Source of the DNA: Erysipelotrichaceae bacterium
GTDB lineage: Bacteria > Bacillota_I > Bacilli_A > Erysipelotrichales > Erysipelotrichaceae
Assembly: GCA_029101345.1 (NCBI GenBank)
Contig: JAQXQU010000015.1
Span: 1 to 51,392, forward strand
DNA: 51,392 bases
Direction of reading: 5' to 3'
This document shows, one piece after another, positions 16,026 through 24,943 of this stretch. The first letter of the stretch is position 1. Each line of letters opens with the position of its first letter. Both the position numbers and the translations under genes were made by a program. The notes beneath the pieces were generated by a model, which was not told the origin of the DNA, searched no databases, and saw only the letters and a program-made list of their open reading frames with translations.

Positions 16026-16031
16026 ATTATA
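16026..16031 (-). promoter_or_regulatory. rpsU: -10 element for rpsU
   Basis: Perfect TATAAT on the minus strand, 31 bases before the rpsU start. The -35 (TAGTAA at 17-base spacing) is poor. Confidence 0.5.
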
Positions 16032-16060
16032 CAAGACTATCTTATAAATTACTAGATAAT

Positions 16061-16696
16061 TTAAATAAGTTTTGTGCCTGAAGAAGTGCCAATGCGATTT
16101 GCACCCAATTCGATCATTCTGGCAAAATCTTCCTTGCTTCTGACACCACCTGCAGCCTTGATTAGACACTTGTCACCAACAGTCTTTTTCATGAGTTCAA
16201 CATCATGAAAGGTAGCACCGGCAGTTGAGAAACCGGTTGAAGTCTTAACAAAATCAGCTTTTGCTTCCATGACGCAATGGCAAGCATCAATCTTTTCTTC
16301 ATCGGTCAAAAGACAGGTTTCAATGATGACTTTCAAAGTCTTTTCTCCACAAGCATCCTTGATGGCTTTGATTTCCTTTGTGACATAGGCAAGATCATGT
16401 TCCTTGAGCCTTCCTATATTGAGGACCATATCAATTTCATCTGCTCCTTTTGAAATGGCATCCTTTGTCTCAAAGACTTTGGCTTCTGTAGTCATAGCAC
16501 CAAGTGGGAAACCAATGACAGTGCAGACAAGAACATCAGTACCTGATAGTTCCTTCTTGGCTAATTCGATATTGCAAGGGTTGATACAGACAGATTTGAA
16601 ATCATATTCCTTGGCTTCTTCACAAAGCTTCCTGATCTGTTCTGTGCTTGCTTCAGGTTTTAATAATGTGTGGTCAATATACTTAGCTGGCTTCAT
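16061..16696 (-). CDS. deoC: deoxyribose-phosphate aldolase
   Basis: Splits 2-deoxyribose-5-phosphate into glyceraldehyde-3-phosphate and acetaldehyde in deoxynucleoside breakdown. It is 211 residues long. Schiff-base Lys151 is in VKTSTGF, with Asp89 and Lys180 (IKAAGG) completing the active site. It is last in the corC operon, overlapping the MurE-like gene by 14 bases, with GGAGG before the ATG. No terminator is seen after it, so read-through into rpsU is possible. Confidence 0.95.
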   Translation of the reverse strand: MKPAKYIDHTLLKPEASTEQIRKLCEEAKEYDFKSVCINPCNIELAKKELSGTDVLVCTVIGFPLGAMTTEAKVFETKDAISKGADEIDMVLNIGRLKEHDLAYVTKEIKAIKDACGEKTLKVIIETCLLTDEEKIDACHCVMEAKADFVKTSTGFSTAGATFHDVELMKKTVGDKCLIKAAGGVRSKEDFARMIELGANRIGTSSGTKLI

Positions 16697-18137
16697 TTTC
16701 TTCCTCCATGCGCCTCTTTATGGCTTTTAGTGCCAATTCCTTATCTCCATCATAATACTCACGGTTAAATGATCGGATGAGGAATTTTTCATTTCCTTTG
16801 CCCAATATCAAGACTATATCATTGCTCTGCATATTATCTATTGCAACTTCGATTGCTACTTCCCTGTTTTCTATTAGAAGATATTCACAGTCTTTAATCA
16901 GCTTGCTGGCGTTGTCAAGGATGGTATTGATGTCATTATCACCAGAACGATCCTCAGTCAGAATGATGAGATCAGACATCTTTGCAAGAATATCCAAATG
17001 TTCATTCAGCTTGGAGGGATCATCAGTATTGTTGACACCATAGATGCTGATAGTAGAGCTGCCAGGCTTTTTGATATTGGCAACAAATTCCTTGATATCT
17101 AGAATTGAATCGCTTTGGCATGCACAATCAATGATAACTGCTTCCTTGCCTTTGAATGGAACAGTTTCCATAACACCCGGAATCTGAGATAGATTCTTTG
17201 CAGCTTTGATTATATCATCAAGATCATAGCCATATTCACTGACTGCAGCTATAGCAGCAGTCAGATTATAGACATTATTCAGACCAAGCAGCTTGGTTGT
17301 CAAAAGCTTGACCGCTCCCTGGTGATGGATAGCAAAGGTCGAGGAGTTCTGACTGAGATTAAGATCAGAAATCTGATAATCACAGCTCTTGTCAATGCCA
17401 TAACTTAAATAGTGATGAGCAATTGGAGCTAATTCTTCAAATGATTCATCATCATGGTTAAGAATTATTGATGTAGAATTTGGCAATTGGTAAAGATATT
17501 TGTAATAGGTATCAAAGTAGTCATTGCCTAGTTCCTTATAGTCAGCAGAGCTTTTTGAAGTTGAAGAATAGACAAAGACCTTTGGTTTGATGGCATTAAG
17601 TTTCTTGTAGTAAAAGGATTCAGGCGTACCTTCAAAGACACAGGCATCACATGAAGCATTGATAATCTGCTGCAAGTAGCGCTGGTTTTCAAGAATGGTC
17701 ATGGTTGGTGCTGGAGTCATCAGGACAGTTCCACTAAAACGAACGCCAAATCTTCCAACATAGGAAGGTTTTTGGAGATTCAATAGGATCTGATAAATGA
17801 GATAAGCGATGGAACTGCGGCCATTGGTGCCAGATACTACAAAGCAGTCAATCTTATCAGACTGGTGGCCATAGAATTTGTCTGCTATCTGATTGAAAAC
17901 ATCAAGTACATTATTTACCTTGATGTAGATGGCATTATAAATGGGCTTGATTTCATTGTCTTCATAAACAATTGCTTTAGCCCCGTTTTCTATTGCATTT
18001 CTGATGAATTGATGCCCATCATCCCTAATGCCTTTAATGCAGAAAAACAAGGCATTTTTCATTGGCATGCGGCTATCAGATGATATTTGGCTTATCTCAA
18101 CATCAGGTGCGCCTTTGAAAAGTTCACTCAGTAACAT
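16683..18137 (-). CDS. MurE-like Mur ligase homologue with degenerate active site
   Basis: A 484-residue protein with the overall MurE plan: N-terminal domain (about 1-95), central ATPase domain (96-320) and C-terminal domain (321-484). Key motifs are altered. The ATP loop reads GTNGRSS (103-109) with Arg107 in place of the Walker Lys. PGRME is PGVME, the AHTPD segment is CACQSD, the DNPR/DDPR motif is EDRSGD, and the HDHLDYHG region is SKSSADYKELG. ILGKGNE (445-451) is kept. It may be an inactive paralogue, scaffold or altered ligase. Start: the ATG at 18137 with GGGAG, inside the mtaB end; the frame is open to 18275 but that part is mtaB. Confidence 0.8.
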   Translation of the reverse strand: MLLSELFKGAPDVEISQISSDSRMPMKNALFFCIKGIRDDGHQFIRNAIENGAKAIVYEDNEIKPIYNAIYIKVNNVLDVFNQIADKFYGHQSDKIDCFVVSGTNGRSSIAYLIYQILLNLQKPSYVGRFGVRFSGTVLMTPAPTMTILENQRYLQQIINASCDACVFEGTPESFYYKKLNAIKPKVFVYSSTSKSSADYKELGNDYFDTYYKYLYQLPNSTSIILNHDDESFEELAPIAHHYLSYGIDKSCDYQISDLNLSQNSSTFAIHHQGAVKLLTTKLLGLNNVYNLTAAIAAVSEYGYDLDDIIKAAKNLSQIPGVMETVPFKGKEAVIIDCACQSDSILDIKEFVANIKKPGSSTISIYGVNNTDDPSKLNEHLDILAKMSDLIILTEDRSGDNDINTILDNASKLIKDCEYLLIENREVAIEVAIDNMQSNDIVLILGKGNEKFLIRSFNREYYDGDKELALKAIKRRMEEENEAS

Positions 18138-19389
18138 ATTCTCCCTCAACCCAATCCTTATCAACCTTGATGATTCTGACTTTAAGAAGTTCACCAATTG
18201 GATAAGAGCCTTTGATTCTGACATAAAAATACTGTTTGACATAGCCATAGCTGTACTTTCCATCAGTCTTTTCATTTAGCATCAGCAATGTCTTGCCAAT
18301 GAATTTGGAATTGAAAGCATAGCTTAATTCATCCTGAATGGCAATGGCTTTCCTGACTCGATCCTTTTTGGTTTTTGGATCAATGTGACCGCTCATTAAA
18401 TCAGCAGCAGTGCCACTCTTCCTTGAATATGGGAAGACATGAACAAAGGAGAAACCGATTTTTTGAATGGTTTCCATTGATTTTTCGAATAGTTCATCAC
18501 TTTCATTGGGGAAACCAACAATGAGGTCAGTTGAGATGGAAACATCTTTGACCTTCCATCTTATATATTCAATTCGATCCTGATACTGTTTAATTGTATA
18601 AGGACGATGCATTAGTGCTAGAATTTCATCACTGCCAGCCTGGATGGGAATGTGGAGATGATGGGCAAGAACATCACCAGTTGCCATCAGTTCTATTATT
18701 TCATCAGTGACTTCGTTCATTTCGATAGAAGAAAGACGAATGGTCTTGAAAATTTTCTGGTCAATCATAGCTTTTAGAAGATCATAAAGCTTATATTCTC
18801 CATCATTATAGCGACCAGTGTGGATGCCACTGAGAACTACTTCCTTGGCATTGGCCGCGAGCTTTTTGGCTTCTGCCAATAAGGTTTCATGATTGCCTGA
18901 TCTTTCCCTTCCTCTAGCATAAGGAATGATGCAATAGGAACAAAACTGGTTGCACCCATCTTGTATCTTAAGAAAAGCACGAGACTTATTAAGATATTCG
19001 TCAAAATAGAGATCTTCAAAAGCAGTAGATATTTCCTTGTTGACCTTGTTGTCATGAACATTTTCATGGATATAGTCCATGATCTTGTCTTTTTGATCAG
19101 AGCCAATGATCAGATCAACATCAGAGAAATCACTGCTATCACCCTTGATCTGGCTAAGGCAGCCAATAGCAACAATATAAGCAGCCGGATTAGTCCTGCG
19201 GGCACGATGAAAATACTTCCTGGTCTTGGATTCAGCAACATTGGTGACACAGCAAGTAAAGACAATATAGATATCTGCTACCTCGGAAAATGAAACTTCT
19301 TCAAATTCCTTCAGCATCTTGTTTCTAAGATATGTGGCTTCATAGTCATTGACTTTGCAGCCACAGACCATCATTGCAAACTTTTTCAT
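18124..19389 (-). CDS. mtaB: tRNA t6A37 methylthiotransferase MtaB
   Basis: A 421-residue radical-SAM methylthiotransferase converting t6A to ms2t6A at position 37 of ANN-decoding tRNAs. N-terminal cluster cysteines are Cys11 (GCKVN), Cys46/47 and Cys77. The radical-SAM triad is Cys146, Cys150 and Cys153 in CNQFCSYC. A C-terminal TRAM-like domain ends the protein. It needs Fe-S clusters, supplied by the suf operon at 32.5-37 kb. It overlaps the rsmE stop by 4 bases. Confidence 0.93.
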   Translation of the reverse strand: MKKFAMMVCGCKVNDYEATYLRNKMLKEFEEVSFSEVADIYIVFTCCVTNVAESKTRKYFHRARRTNPAAYIVAIGCLSQIKGDSSDFSDVDLIIGSDQKDKIMDYIHENVHDNKVNKEISTAFEDLYFDEYLNKSRAFLKIQDGCNQFCSYCIIPYARGRERSGNHETLLAEAKKLAANAKEVVLSGIHTGRYNDGEYKLYDLLKAMIDQKIFKTIRLSSIEMNEVTDEIIELMATGDVLAHHLHIPIQAGSDEILALMHRPYTIKQYQDRIEYIRWKVKDVSISTDLIVGFPNESDELFEKSMETIQKIGFSFVHVFPYSRKSGTAADLMSGHIDPKTKKDRVRKAIAIQDELSYAFNSKFIGKTLLMLNEKTDGKYSYGYVKQYFYVRIKGSYPIGELLKVRIIKVDKDWVEGEYVTE

Positions 19390-20084
19390 TGAAGCTTACC
19401 TGTAATTAATGATGTCAGATATATAGCAGCAGTTTCTGCTCTGAGAATTCTTTTGCCCAAGGATAAGGAAACAAAGCCAAGTTCCTTAAGATAATCAATC
19501 TCTTCCTTTTCAAATCCTCCTTCTGGACCAATGATATAGCTAATAGTGGCATCCTTCTTGATATCAAAGGAGGTAAGTGAAGAGTCTTCCTTTTCATAAG
19601 GCAGGAAATTGTAATCACTTAGATATAAAGGCAACTGCTTAATGGTAATATAATCAGTTATTTCTGGAATCAGATTACGATGAGACTGTTCAGCGGCTTC
19701 TCTGGCAATTTTGCGATAACGTTCAAGCTTGCCTTCCTTTTTGCTAGGCTTGGCAACACTTCTTTTAGCATTAAATGGAACAATGCGCTTGACTCCAAGT
19801 TCTGTCAGCTTCTGAATGCATAAATCAAAGTTTTCATTTCTGATCAAAGACAAAATGACTGTGATATCTGCTTCGAGTTCATTGTTCTCCGATGATTCTT
19901 CAACAACAAGGGCTGTACTAGGAGTATTCAAATGGGCAAAAAAGACCTGATGGTTCTTATCAACCAAGCGAAAAATATAGCGGTTGTCCTTTCTTAAGAC
20001 CTTGATGAGATGATTGGTAATATCCTTGCTTAGGATTATCTCATCTCCAACAGCAAGCCTTTCATCACAAAAGTACTGTTGCAT
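19386..20084 (-). CDS. rsmE: 16S rRNA (uracil-1498-N3)-methyltransferase
   Basis: A 232-residue SPOUT enzyme with a PUA-like N-terminal domain and the RsmE signature IIGPEGGFEKEEI, then LGKRILRAETAA. It methylates U1498 of 16S rRNA near the decoding site. It follows corC by two bases, with AAGGA as SD, and its stop overlaps the mtaB start. Confidence 0.95.
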   Translation of the reverse strand: MQQYFCDERLAVGDEIILSKDITNHLIKVLRKDNRYIFRLVDKNHQVFFAHLNTPSTALVVEESSENNELEADITVILSLIRNENFDLCIQKLTELGVKRIVPFNAKRSVAKPSKKEGKLERYRKIAREAAEQSHRNLIPEITDYITIKQLPLYLSDYNFLPYEKEDSSLTSFDIKKDATISYIIGPEGGFEKEEIDYLKELGFVSLSLGKRILRAETAAIYLTSLITGKLQ

Positions 20085-20086
20085 AG

Positions 20087-21346
20087 CTAATCCTTTTTTT
20101 CCTCATCATCATTGATGACAATCATGATTTCAATGACCTTCTTAAGGTCAGCCTTAGTGACAGTGACAACCCAATTGCGGAATCTGAAGGAATCACCTTT
20201 CAAAGGAATCTTATCAAGATTATGAATAACCCATGCTGAAGTAGTATTGAATTCGTATTCTTCATCAAGATCATCAATACCGAAGTATTCCATCAGTTCG
20301 TCAACTTCGAGATCACCCTTGACAAGATAGGTATGATCATCGATTTTCTTGTAATATTCAACGATTTCATCATGTTCATCATAGATTTCACCAACAAGTT
20401 CTTCCAGAATGTCTTCCATAGTAATAATGCCGGCAGTACCCCCATATTCATCAATGACAACTGCCATATGGGACTTGGTTGATTGCAGCTGGTGCAACAA
20501 GGCAGAAATCTTGACATGGGCACTTGTATAGACAACATCACCCAAAATCTTCCTGATAGGTGTATCTTTCTTCTTGTAATAAACCTGATAGAAATCCTTT
20601 TCATGCAAAATACCGATGATATTATCGATATTGCCTTCATAGCATGGAATTCTTGAGAAGCCTGATTCACGATAGACCTTGTCAATCTCTTCAAGATTCA
20701 TTTCCACATCAATGGCAATGACATCAACTCTTGGAGTCAGTATTTCCCTGACATCAAGGTCATTGAATTCAATTGCATTGGTAATAAGATCAGCTTCACG
20801 ATCGTCCATATCACCATCTTCCTGGGCTTCTTCAACCATTGTGATTATTTCTTCAGGCAGATTGCCATCATCATCTTCATCCTTGAAGAGCTTATTTAGA
20901 CCTTTTTCCATAAATTCAAAGATAAAGGAAATAGGTCTTAGGATAGTTATGATAATGGAAATGACAGGAGTTACAGCCATAGCAAGCTTTTCCGGATATT
21001 TCTTGGCAATCGTCTTTGGCATGATTTCGCCAAAGATCAAAACAAGAATGGTCATGGCAATAGTTGAGATGAACAAGCCATTATCACCAAAGAGATTGAG
21101 GCAATAGGCAGCAGCCAGGGATGACGAGAAGACATTGACGATATTATTGCCAATAAGGACTGTGCTTAGCATCTTGCCAAAGTTCTCAGTGATATCCAAA
21201 GTCTTTTCAGCTCGCTTATTGCCATTATTGGCATAGAACTTAAGTCTGATCTTATTCAATGACGAAAAAGCTGTTTCTGTTGCCGAAAAGAAAGCAGAAC
21301 AGGCAATAAGGACAGCCAGTATCATTACATATTGATTATTAGACAT
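20087..21346 (-). CDS. CorC/HlyC (CNNM-type) membrane protein with CBS pair
   Basis: A 419-residue protein. An N-terminal CNNM (DUF21) membrane domain (about 1-185) starts with [17 protein letters not shown]. It is followed by a CBS pair beginning [11 protein letters not shown] and including [20 protein letters not shown], then a CorC_HlyC domain. The family is linked to magnesium or cobalt efflux. I choose the ATG at 21346, four bases after GTGAGGTG. The SD lies in a hairpin (see 21347-21440), suggesting regulated translation. Confidence 0.88.
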   Translation of the reverse strand: MSNNQYVMILAVLIACSAFFSATETAFSSLNKIRLKFYANNGNKRAEKTLDITENFGKMLSTVLIGNNIVNVFSSSLAAAYCLNLFGDNGLFISTIAMTILVLIFGEIMPKTIAKKYPEKLAMAVTPVISIIITILRPISFIFEFMEKGLNKLFKDEDDDGNLPEEIITMVEEAQEDGDMDDREADLITNAIEFNDLDVREILTPRVDVIAIDVEMNLEEIDKVYRESGFSRIPCYEGNIDNIIGILHEKDFYQVYYKKKDTPIRKILGDVVYTSAHVKISALLHQLQSTKSHMAVVIDEYGGTAGIITMEDILEELVGEIYDEHDEIVEYYKKIDDHTYLVKGDLEVDELMEYFGIDDLDEEYEFNTTSAWVIHNLDKIPLKGDSFRFRNWVVTVTKADLKKVIEIMIVINDDEEKKD

Positions 21347-21440
21347 ATGACACCTCACTTATTTGAGGAATAGCGCTTAATAGGTTTTTGCAACTGGGCA
21401 AAGGAGATTCTCCCAAAGTATTCACATCCTTTCAATAGAA
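21347..21440 (-). promoter_or_regulatory. structured leader of corC with SD-sequestering hairpin
   Basis: Between the promoter and corC lie about 90 bases with strong local structure. CCTCA-AATAAG-TGAGG forms a hairpin whose right arm is the corC SD. Upstream, GGAG-AAT-CTCC and AAAGGA/TCCTTT offer further pairings. Two short frames cross the leader: TTG AAA GGA TGT... (26 codons, ending TGA at the SD) and GTG AAT ACT TTG... (28 codons, ending in the corC start). It matches no riboswitch consensus I can recall. Confidence 0.45.
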
Positions 21441-21443
21441 ATT

Positions 21444-21452
21444 ATTATAGCA
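21444..21452 (-). promoter_or_regulatory. extended -10 promoter of the corC operon
   Basis: TG-C-TATAAT on the minus strand (21452-21444). It lies in the short gap after the start-proximal end of the leader, and it would drive corC-rsmE-mtaB-MurE-like-deoC. Confidence 0.6.
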
Positions 21453-21458
21453 GATTAC

Positions 21459-22178
21459 TTACTTATTACAAATATTGAGATAGTTCAGGAACAGTTCCTC
21501 ATTCAGATTAAGGACTAGTTCCTTAGGAAAATCGCATTCTTCAAGCAAGGCAAAAGCTCGATCTGCCCTTCCGACATCAAAACAGATATGGGCATCAGAT
21601 CCAATGATAATTGGCTGCTTGTATTGCTGACAAAGCTTAAGAATTAGCCTATCAATTTGCAAGGCACCTTTTCTTGAACTGTTCGGCCTAAGCGAATTAT
21701 TGTTTAATTCAATCAGGGTGTTTGTTTTCTTGCATTCCTTCACAACAGCTTCATAATCAACAGGATAGTCATCACCATCAATATGACCAAGGATATTGAC
21801 AAATGGTTGCTGACACGCCTTGAGGTAATTGGCTGTATTTTCTTCAACACTATGACGATTGCTATAGGCATAATGGTGCATAGAGGCAATGCAATAGTCA
21901 AATTTATTCATATTGATCTTAGAGATATCAAAGCCTTCATCCCTGATATTCAGCTCAATTCCCCTTAAGATCATCATTCCCTCATAGTAGCGAGGAAGCG
22001 TATCAATATTAAGAAAAGCATAAGGGTGAGCTCCTACACCCTTATCATCATACTGATGTTCGGATATGCCATAGTATTTTAATCCTGCTTTTCTTGCAAA
22101 ACAGATGTTTTCATACAAGGTTGAATAAGCATGGGTACTAAGAACACTATGGGTATGCAAATCGAGGATATTATTCAT
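21459..22178 (-). CDS. PHP-domain histidinol-phosphatase-like protein
   Basis: A 239-residue TIM-barrel phosphoesterase of the PHP superfamily. Metal-ligand motifs are LDLHTHS near the N terminus, a GISEHQYD segment, ASMHHYA, LGHIDGDDYP and IIGSDAH. It resembles the HisJ/YcdX group, but no his genes are near, so the substrate is open. The start is the ATG at 22178; a TTG at 22190 falls inside the ftsZ terminator. There is no SD. Confidence 0.8.
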   Translation of the reverse strand: MNNILDLHTHSVLSTHAYSTLYENICFARKAGLKYYGISEHQYDDKGVGAHPYAFLNIDTLPRYYEGMMILRGIELNIRDEGFDISKINMNKFDYCIASMHHYAYSNRHSVEENTANYLKACQQPFVNILGHIDGDDYPVDYEAVVKECKKTNTLIELNNNSLRPNSSRKGALQIDRLILKLCQQYKQPIIIGSDAHICFDVGRADRAFALLEECDFPKELVLNLNEELFLNYLNICNK

Positions 22179-22186
22179 ATTATTAA

Positions 22187-22209
22187 GCAAAAAGGCACTT
22201 AGTGCCTTT
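22187..22209 (-). terminator. ftsZ terminator containing the ftsZ stop codon
   Basis: Minus-strand AAAGGCAC-TAA-GTGCCTTTTT. The loop is the ftsZ stop codon itself. Confidence 0.88.
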
Positions 22210-23290
22210 ACTTTCTGGATTTGAAGAAGTCTGGAATATTCTCATCATCTTCATTTTCTTCAACAATGACATCAGCCGATTTGCTGGCAGGAGCTTGCTT
22301 GGCAGTGATGAAGGAAGGAGTTGAAGTTGAATGTTTGGTATTTGGCAGCTCAAAGCCTGTAGCAATGACTGTAACAATAATTGATTCACCTAATGATTCA
22401 TTGATTGCAACACCATAGATAATATCAATATCATTGCCAGCTGCTTCCTTGATATAATCAACGGCTATGCTTGAATCAAGCAAGGAAATAGTCGGACCAC
22501 CAGTAACATTGATAATTGCAGATTTGGCACCTTTGATTTGTGCTTCCAGCAATGGTGACTTGATAGCCCTTGAAGCAGCTTCCTTGGCTTTGTTTTCACC
22601 CTGTGCCATGCCGATGCCAATCAAGGCTGTACCCTTGCCAGCCATTACTGAACGGATATCTGCAAAGTCCAGATTGATGAAAGCTGGAACAGCTATCAAA
22701 TCAGTAATAGTCTGAACACCCTGTCTTAAGACATTATCAGCTTCCTTGAATGCTTCCTGGAAAGGAATCTTGCCAATGACATTCAATAGCTGGTTATTGG
22801 AAACGATAATCAAGGAATCAACATATTCCTTCAGCTTATCAAGACCGACATTGGCCTGATCCATACGCTTACGACCTTCAAAGTCAAATGGCTTAGTAAC
22901 AATGCCTACTGTTAAGGCCCCAGTTTCCTTAGCGATTTTAGCAAAAACAGGAGCAGCACCAGTACCAGTACCACCACCCATGCCAGCAGTGATGAAGACC
23001 ATATCTGCCCCATTCATGGCTTTTCTGATTTCAGCTTCTGATTCCAAGGCCGCCTTCTGTCCAACTTCCGGATTGCCACCAGCTCCCAGGCCTTTGGTTG
23101 AATCCTTGCCAAGGATGATCTTGTTAGGGCATTTGGAAAGATTAAGCACCTGGAGGTCAGTATTGCAGACAAAGAAATCTACACCTTTGACTCCTTCATT
23201 TACCATGCGGTTGACGGCATTGCAGCCACCACCACCGATACCGAATACTTTGATTCTTGCAACTTGATTGTAATCAGGCATTGTTGTCAT
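22208..23290 (-). CDS. ftsZ: cell division protein FtsZ
   Basis: A 360-residue tubulin-like GTPase that forms the division ring. The tubulin signature GGGTGTG is at 105-111, and the N-terminal nucleotide-binding [13 protein letters not shown] is at 17-29. The T7 loop appears as [12 protein letters not shown] short linker leads to the C-terminal peptide ([10 protein letters not shown]) that binds FtsA. The linker, about 30-40 residues, is brief. It overlaps the ftsA stop by four bases; the SD is GGGAGG. Confidence 0.97.
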   Translation of the reverse strand: MTTMPDYNQVARIKVFGIGGGGCNAVNRMVNEGVKGVDFFVCNTDLQVLNLSKCPNKIILGKDSTKGLGAGGNPEVGQKAALESEAEIRKAMNGADMVFITAGMGGGTGTGAAPVFAKIAKETGALTVGIVTKPFDFEGRKRMDQANVGLDKLKEYVDSLIIVSNNQLLNVIGKIPFQEAFKEADNVLRQGVQTITDLIAVPAFINLDFADIRSVMAGKGTALIGIGMAQGENKAKEAASRAIKSPLLEAQIKGAKSAIINVTGGPTISLLDSSIAVDYIKEAAGNDIDIIYGVAINESLGESIIVTVIATGFELPNTKHSTSTPSFITAKQAPASKSADVIVEENEDDENIPDFFKSRK

Positions 23291-24552
23291 TTGTTTTCCT
23301 CCCGGCTTTTATAAGTTTCAAATAAGTTCTTTATTTTTGATGTCAATGTTTCACCTTCAACATCCAAGGTCTGGTGATTGACAACACTATCATATTCTAG
23401 CATATCCAGACAATTGACATTGAGATTATTCATAGCTGCTTTGTCCTTATAGACAAAGAAAGTACCGTAAATGCCGCATTGGCTAGCAGATCTGACCCCG
23501 ATGGTTTCAGGATAATAAGTTTTGACTTCGCAGCCTGAATCCGTCTTCAGCTTTTCAATTAATGCAAGCATTTCCGAACCTTCACCAGTGCATACAAAGC
23601 TGACATTTCCTCTTTCAATAATTGGTTTGCACATGGAGATGACTTTCTCAACATAGTTTTCAAGTTCAACCTTGACGCAGCTATTGATGGAAGAAACATT
23701 CATGGAATAGTTTTCCTTGCCTTTGGTCCAGGCAAAGATGACCGCATCCTTGTCTTCTTTATTGAAATCAACATTGTATTTGAGCAAGCGCAAAATGTTA
23801 TTAACAGGCAGCTTGTAATTGCGATAAACAGCATCAACCATACTGTCGATTCCTTCAAAGATGACCTGGGAATTGATCAGCTTTCCTTTTGCCAGAATAG
23901 AGAGGAAAGTCGATGAATGTCCAATGTCAAGCAGAACGATATTCTGATTCAAAGACTGTTCAAATAAGGCAGCTTCCTTGGCAATTGCATAGGTATTTAG
24001 GCATAAATCCAGAACTTCAAGGCCACATTCGTTGACAATTTCGACATATTCATAAGTCAAAGCCTTGTCAGCACATAGAAGGTCAATATCAACTGTCAGC
24101 TGGTCACAGACTTCATTTTCTGGAAGACGCCGTGTAGAAATGCCGTTGATGGTATATTTGATGACTGAAGAATTGACAACAATCAAATCATTATCAATCT
24201 TCGTCCTTAATGAATTGGTCAAAGCCTTGGCAACATCAAGTTTGGAGATTCCAACACCAGATGGTGTCAGATTGACTTTCAAAGGATAGCGTTTGAAATT
24301 GAAGGCCGGAATTAGCAAAATGACCTTCTCGACCTTAGCGCCAATCTTGTCGGAAGCATTCTTGACCACAGTCTTAATGCATTGGACTAATTCAGCTCTA
24401 TCAATAACTTTGAAATCAGAGATTGCATTGCAGGGAATCTTCTCACTTTTGATAATATTGAAACGGGTATTGAAGAACTCGCCGACCAAAAGACTGACTT
24501 CCCTTTCCCCGATTTCCAAAGAAGCGTAAATCTGTTTAATACTATTATTCAT
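23287..24552 (-). CDS. ftsA: divergent FtsA, membrane tether of FtsZ
   Basis: A 421-residue actin-fold protein. The N-terminal phosphate-1 region reads [15 protein letters not shown], phosphate-2 reads [12 protein letters not shown] and the adenosine region [10 protein letters not shown]. All are looser than the usual DIGTSK, DIGGGTT and TGGGA, so nucleotide handling may differ. The C-terminal [14 protein letters not shown] is a plausible amphipathic membrane anchor. It is immediately upstream of ftsZ in the canonical order. It lacks an SD; TGATAAAAT ends nine bases before the ATG. Confidence 0.85.
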   Translation of the reverse strand: MNNSIKQIYASLEIGEREVSLLVGEFFNTRFNIIKSEKIPCNAISDFKVIDRAELVQCIKTVVKNASDKIGAKVEKVILLIPAFNFKRYPLKVNLTPSGVGISKLDVAKALTNSLRTKIDNDLIVVNSSVIKYTINGISTRRLPENEVCDQLTVDIDLLCADKALTYEYVEIVNECGLEVLDLCLNTYAIAKEAALFEQSLNQNIVLLDIGHSSTFLSILAKGKLINSQVIFEGIDSMVDAVYRNYKLPVNNILRLLKYNVDFNKEDKDAVIFAWTKGKENYSMNVSSINSCVKVELENYVEKVISMCKPIIERGNVSFVCTGEGSEMLALIEKLKTDSGCEVKTYYPETIGVRSASQCGIYGTFFVYKDKAAMNNLNVNCLDMLEYDSVVNHQTLDVEGETLTSKIKNLFETYKSREENK

Positions 24553-24679
24553 GATAGTAATATTTTATCATTATCCCTATAAAATATTAAGATGATTTTC
24601 CGTAAATAAATAAGTTGCAAAGATACCTTTCTTATGATAAAGTAAATAAGCGAAATATTTGAGAAAGGGGGCTGTCGGT

Positions 24680-24877
24680 ATGTCAAGAGTTTGTCAGATT
24701 TCAGGAAGAGGTCCGTTATCAGGAAATAATCGTTCACATTCACTTCGTGCAACACGCCGTAAATGGAATGTCAATCTTCAGAAAGTTACATTGATGGTTG
24801 ATGGAAAGCCTACGAAGATGCGCGTTTCTGCCCGCGAGCTTAGAACACTGAAGGCTAAATCAAGAGTCGAAGCCTAA
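24680..24877 (+). CDS. rpmB: 50S ribosomal protein L28
   Basis: A 65-residue basic protein with the L28 block SGRGPLSGNNRSHSLRATRRKW. The frame is open seven codons further up, but the ATG at 24680 behind AAAGGGGGC gives the standard N terminus. It is monocistronic, divergent from ftsA, with its own terminator. Confidence 0.97.
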   Translation: MSRVCQISGRGPLSGNNRSHSLRATRRKWNVNLQKVTLMVDGKPTKMRVSARELRTLKAKSRVEA

Positions 24878-24893
24878 TAGCGACAAATCAAGT

Positions 24894-24918
24894 GCTGGTC
24901 AATTGACCAGCTTTTTTA
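24894..24918 (+). terminator. rpmB terminator
   Basis: Perfect palindrome GCTGGTCAATTGACCAGC followed by TTTTTTA. Confidence 0.92.
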
Positions 24919-24919
24919 T

Positions 24920-24943
24920 TAAAAAAGGAAGCCTAAGCCTCCT
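24920..24943 (-). terminator. rpe terminator overlapping the stop codon
   Basis: Minus-strand AGGAGGC-TTAG-GCTTCCT (one G-U pair) followed by TTTTTT. The rpe TAG is inside the loop. Confidence 0.8.

Noticed and set aside
16683-18137. Arg in the MurE-like ATP loop as a sequencing error
   Set aside because: The codon is CGC; Lys would need at least two base changes. Several other motifs are altered as well, while the frame stays open.
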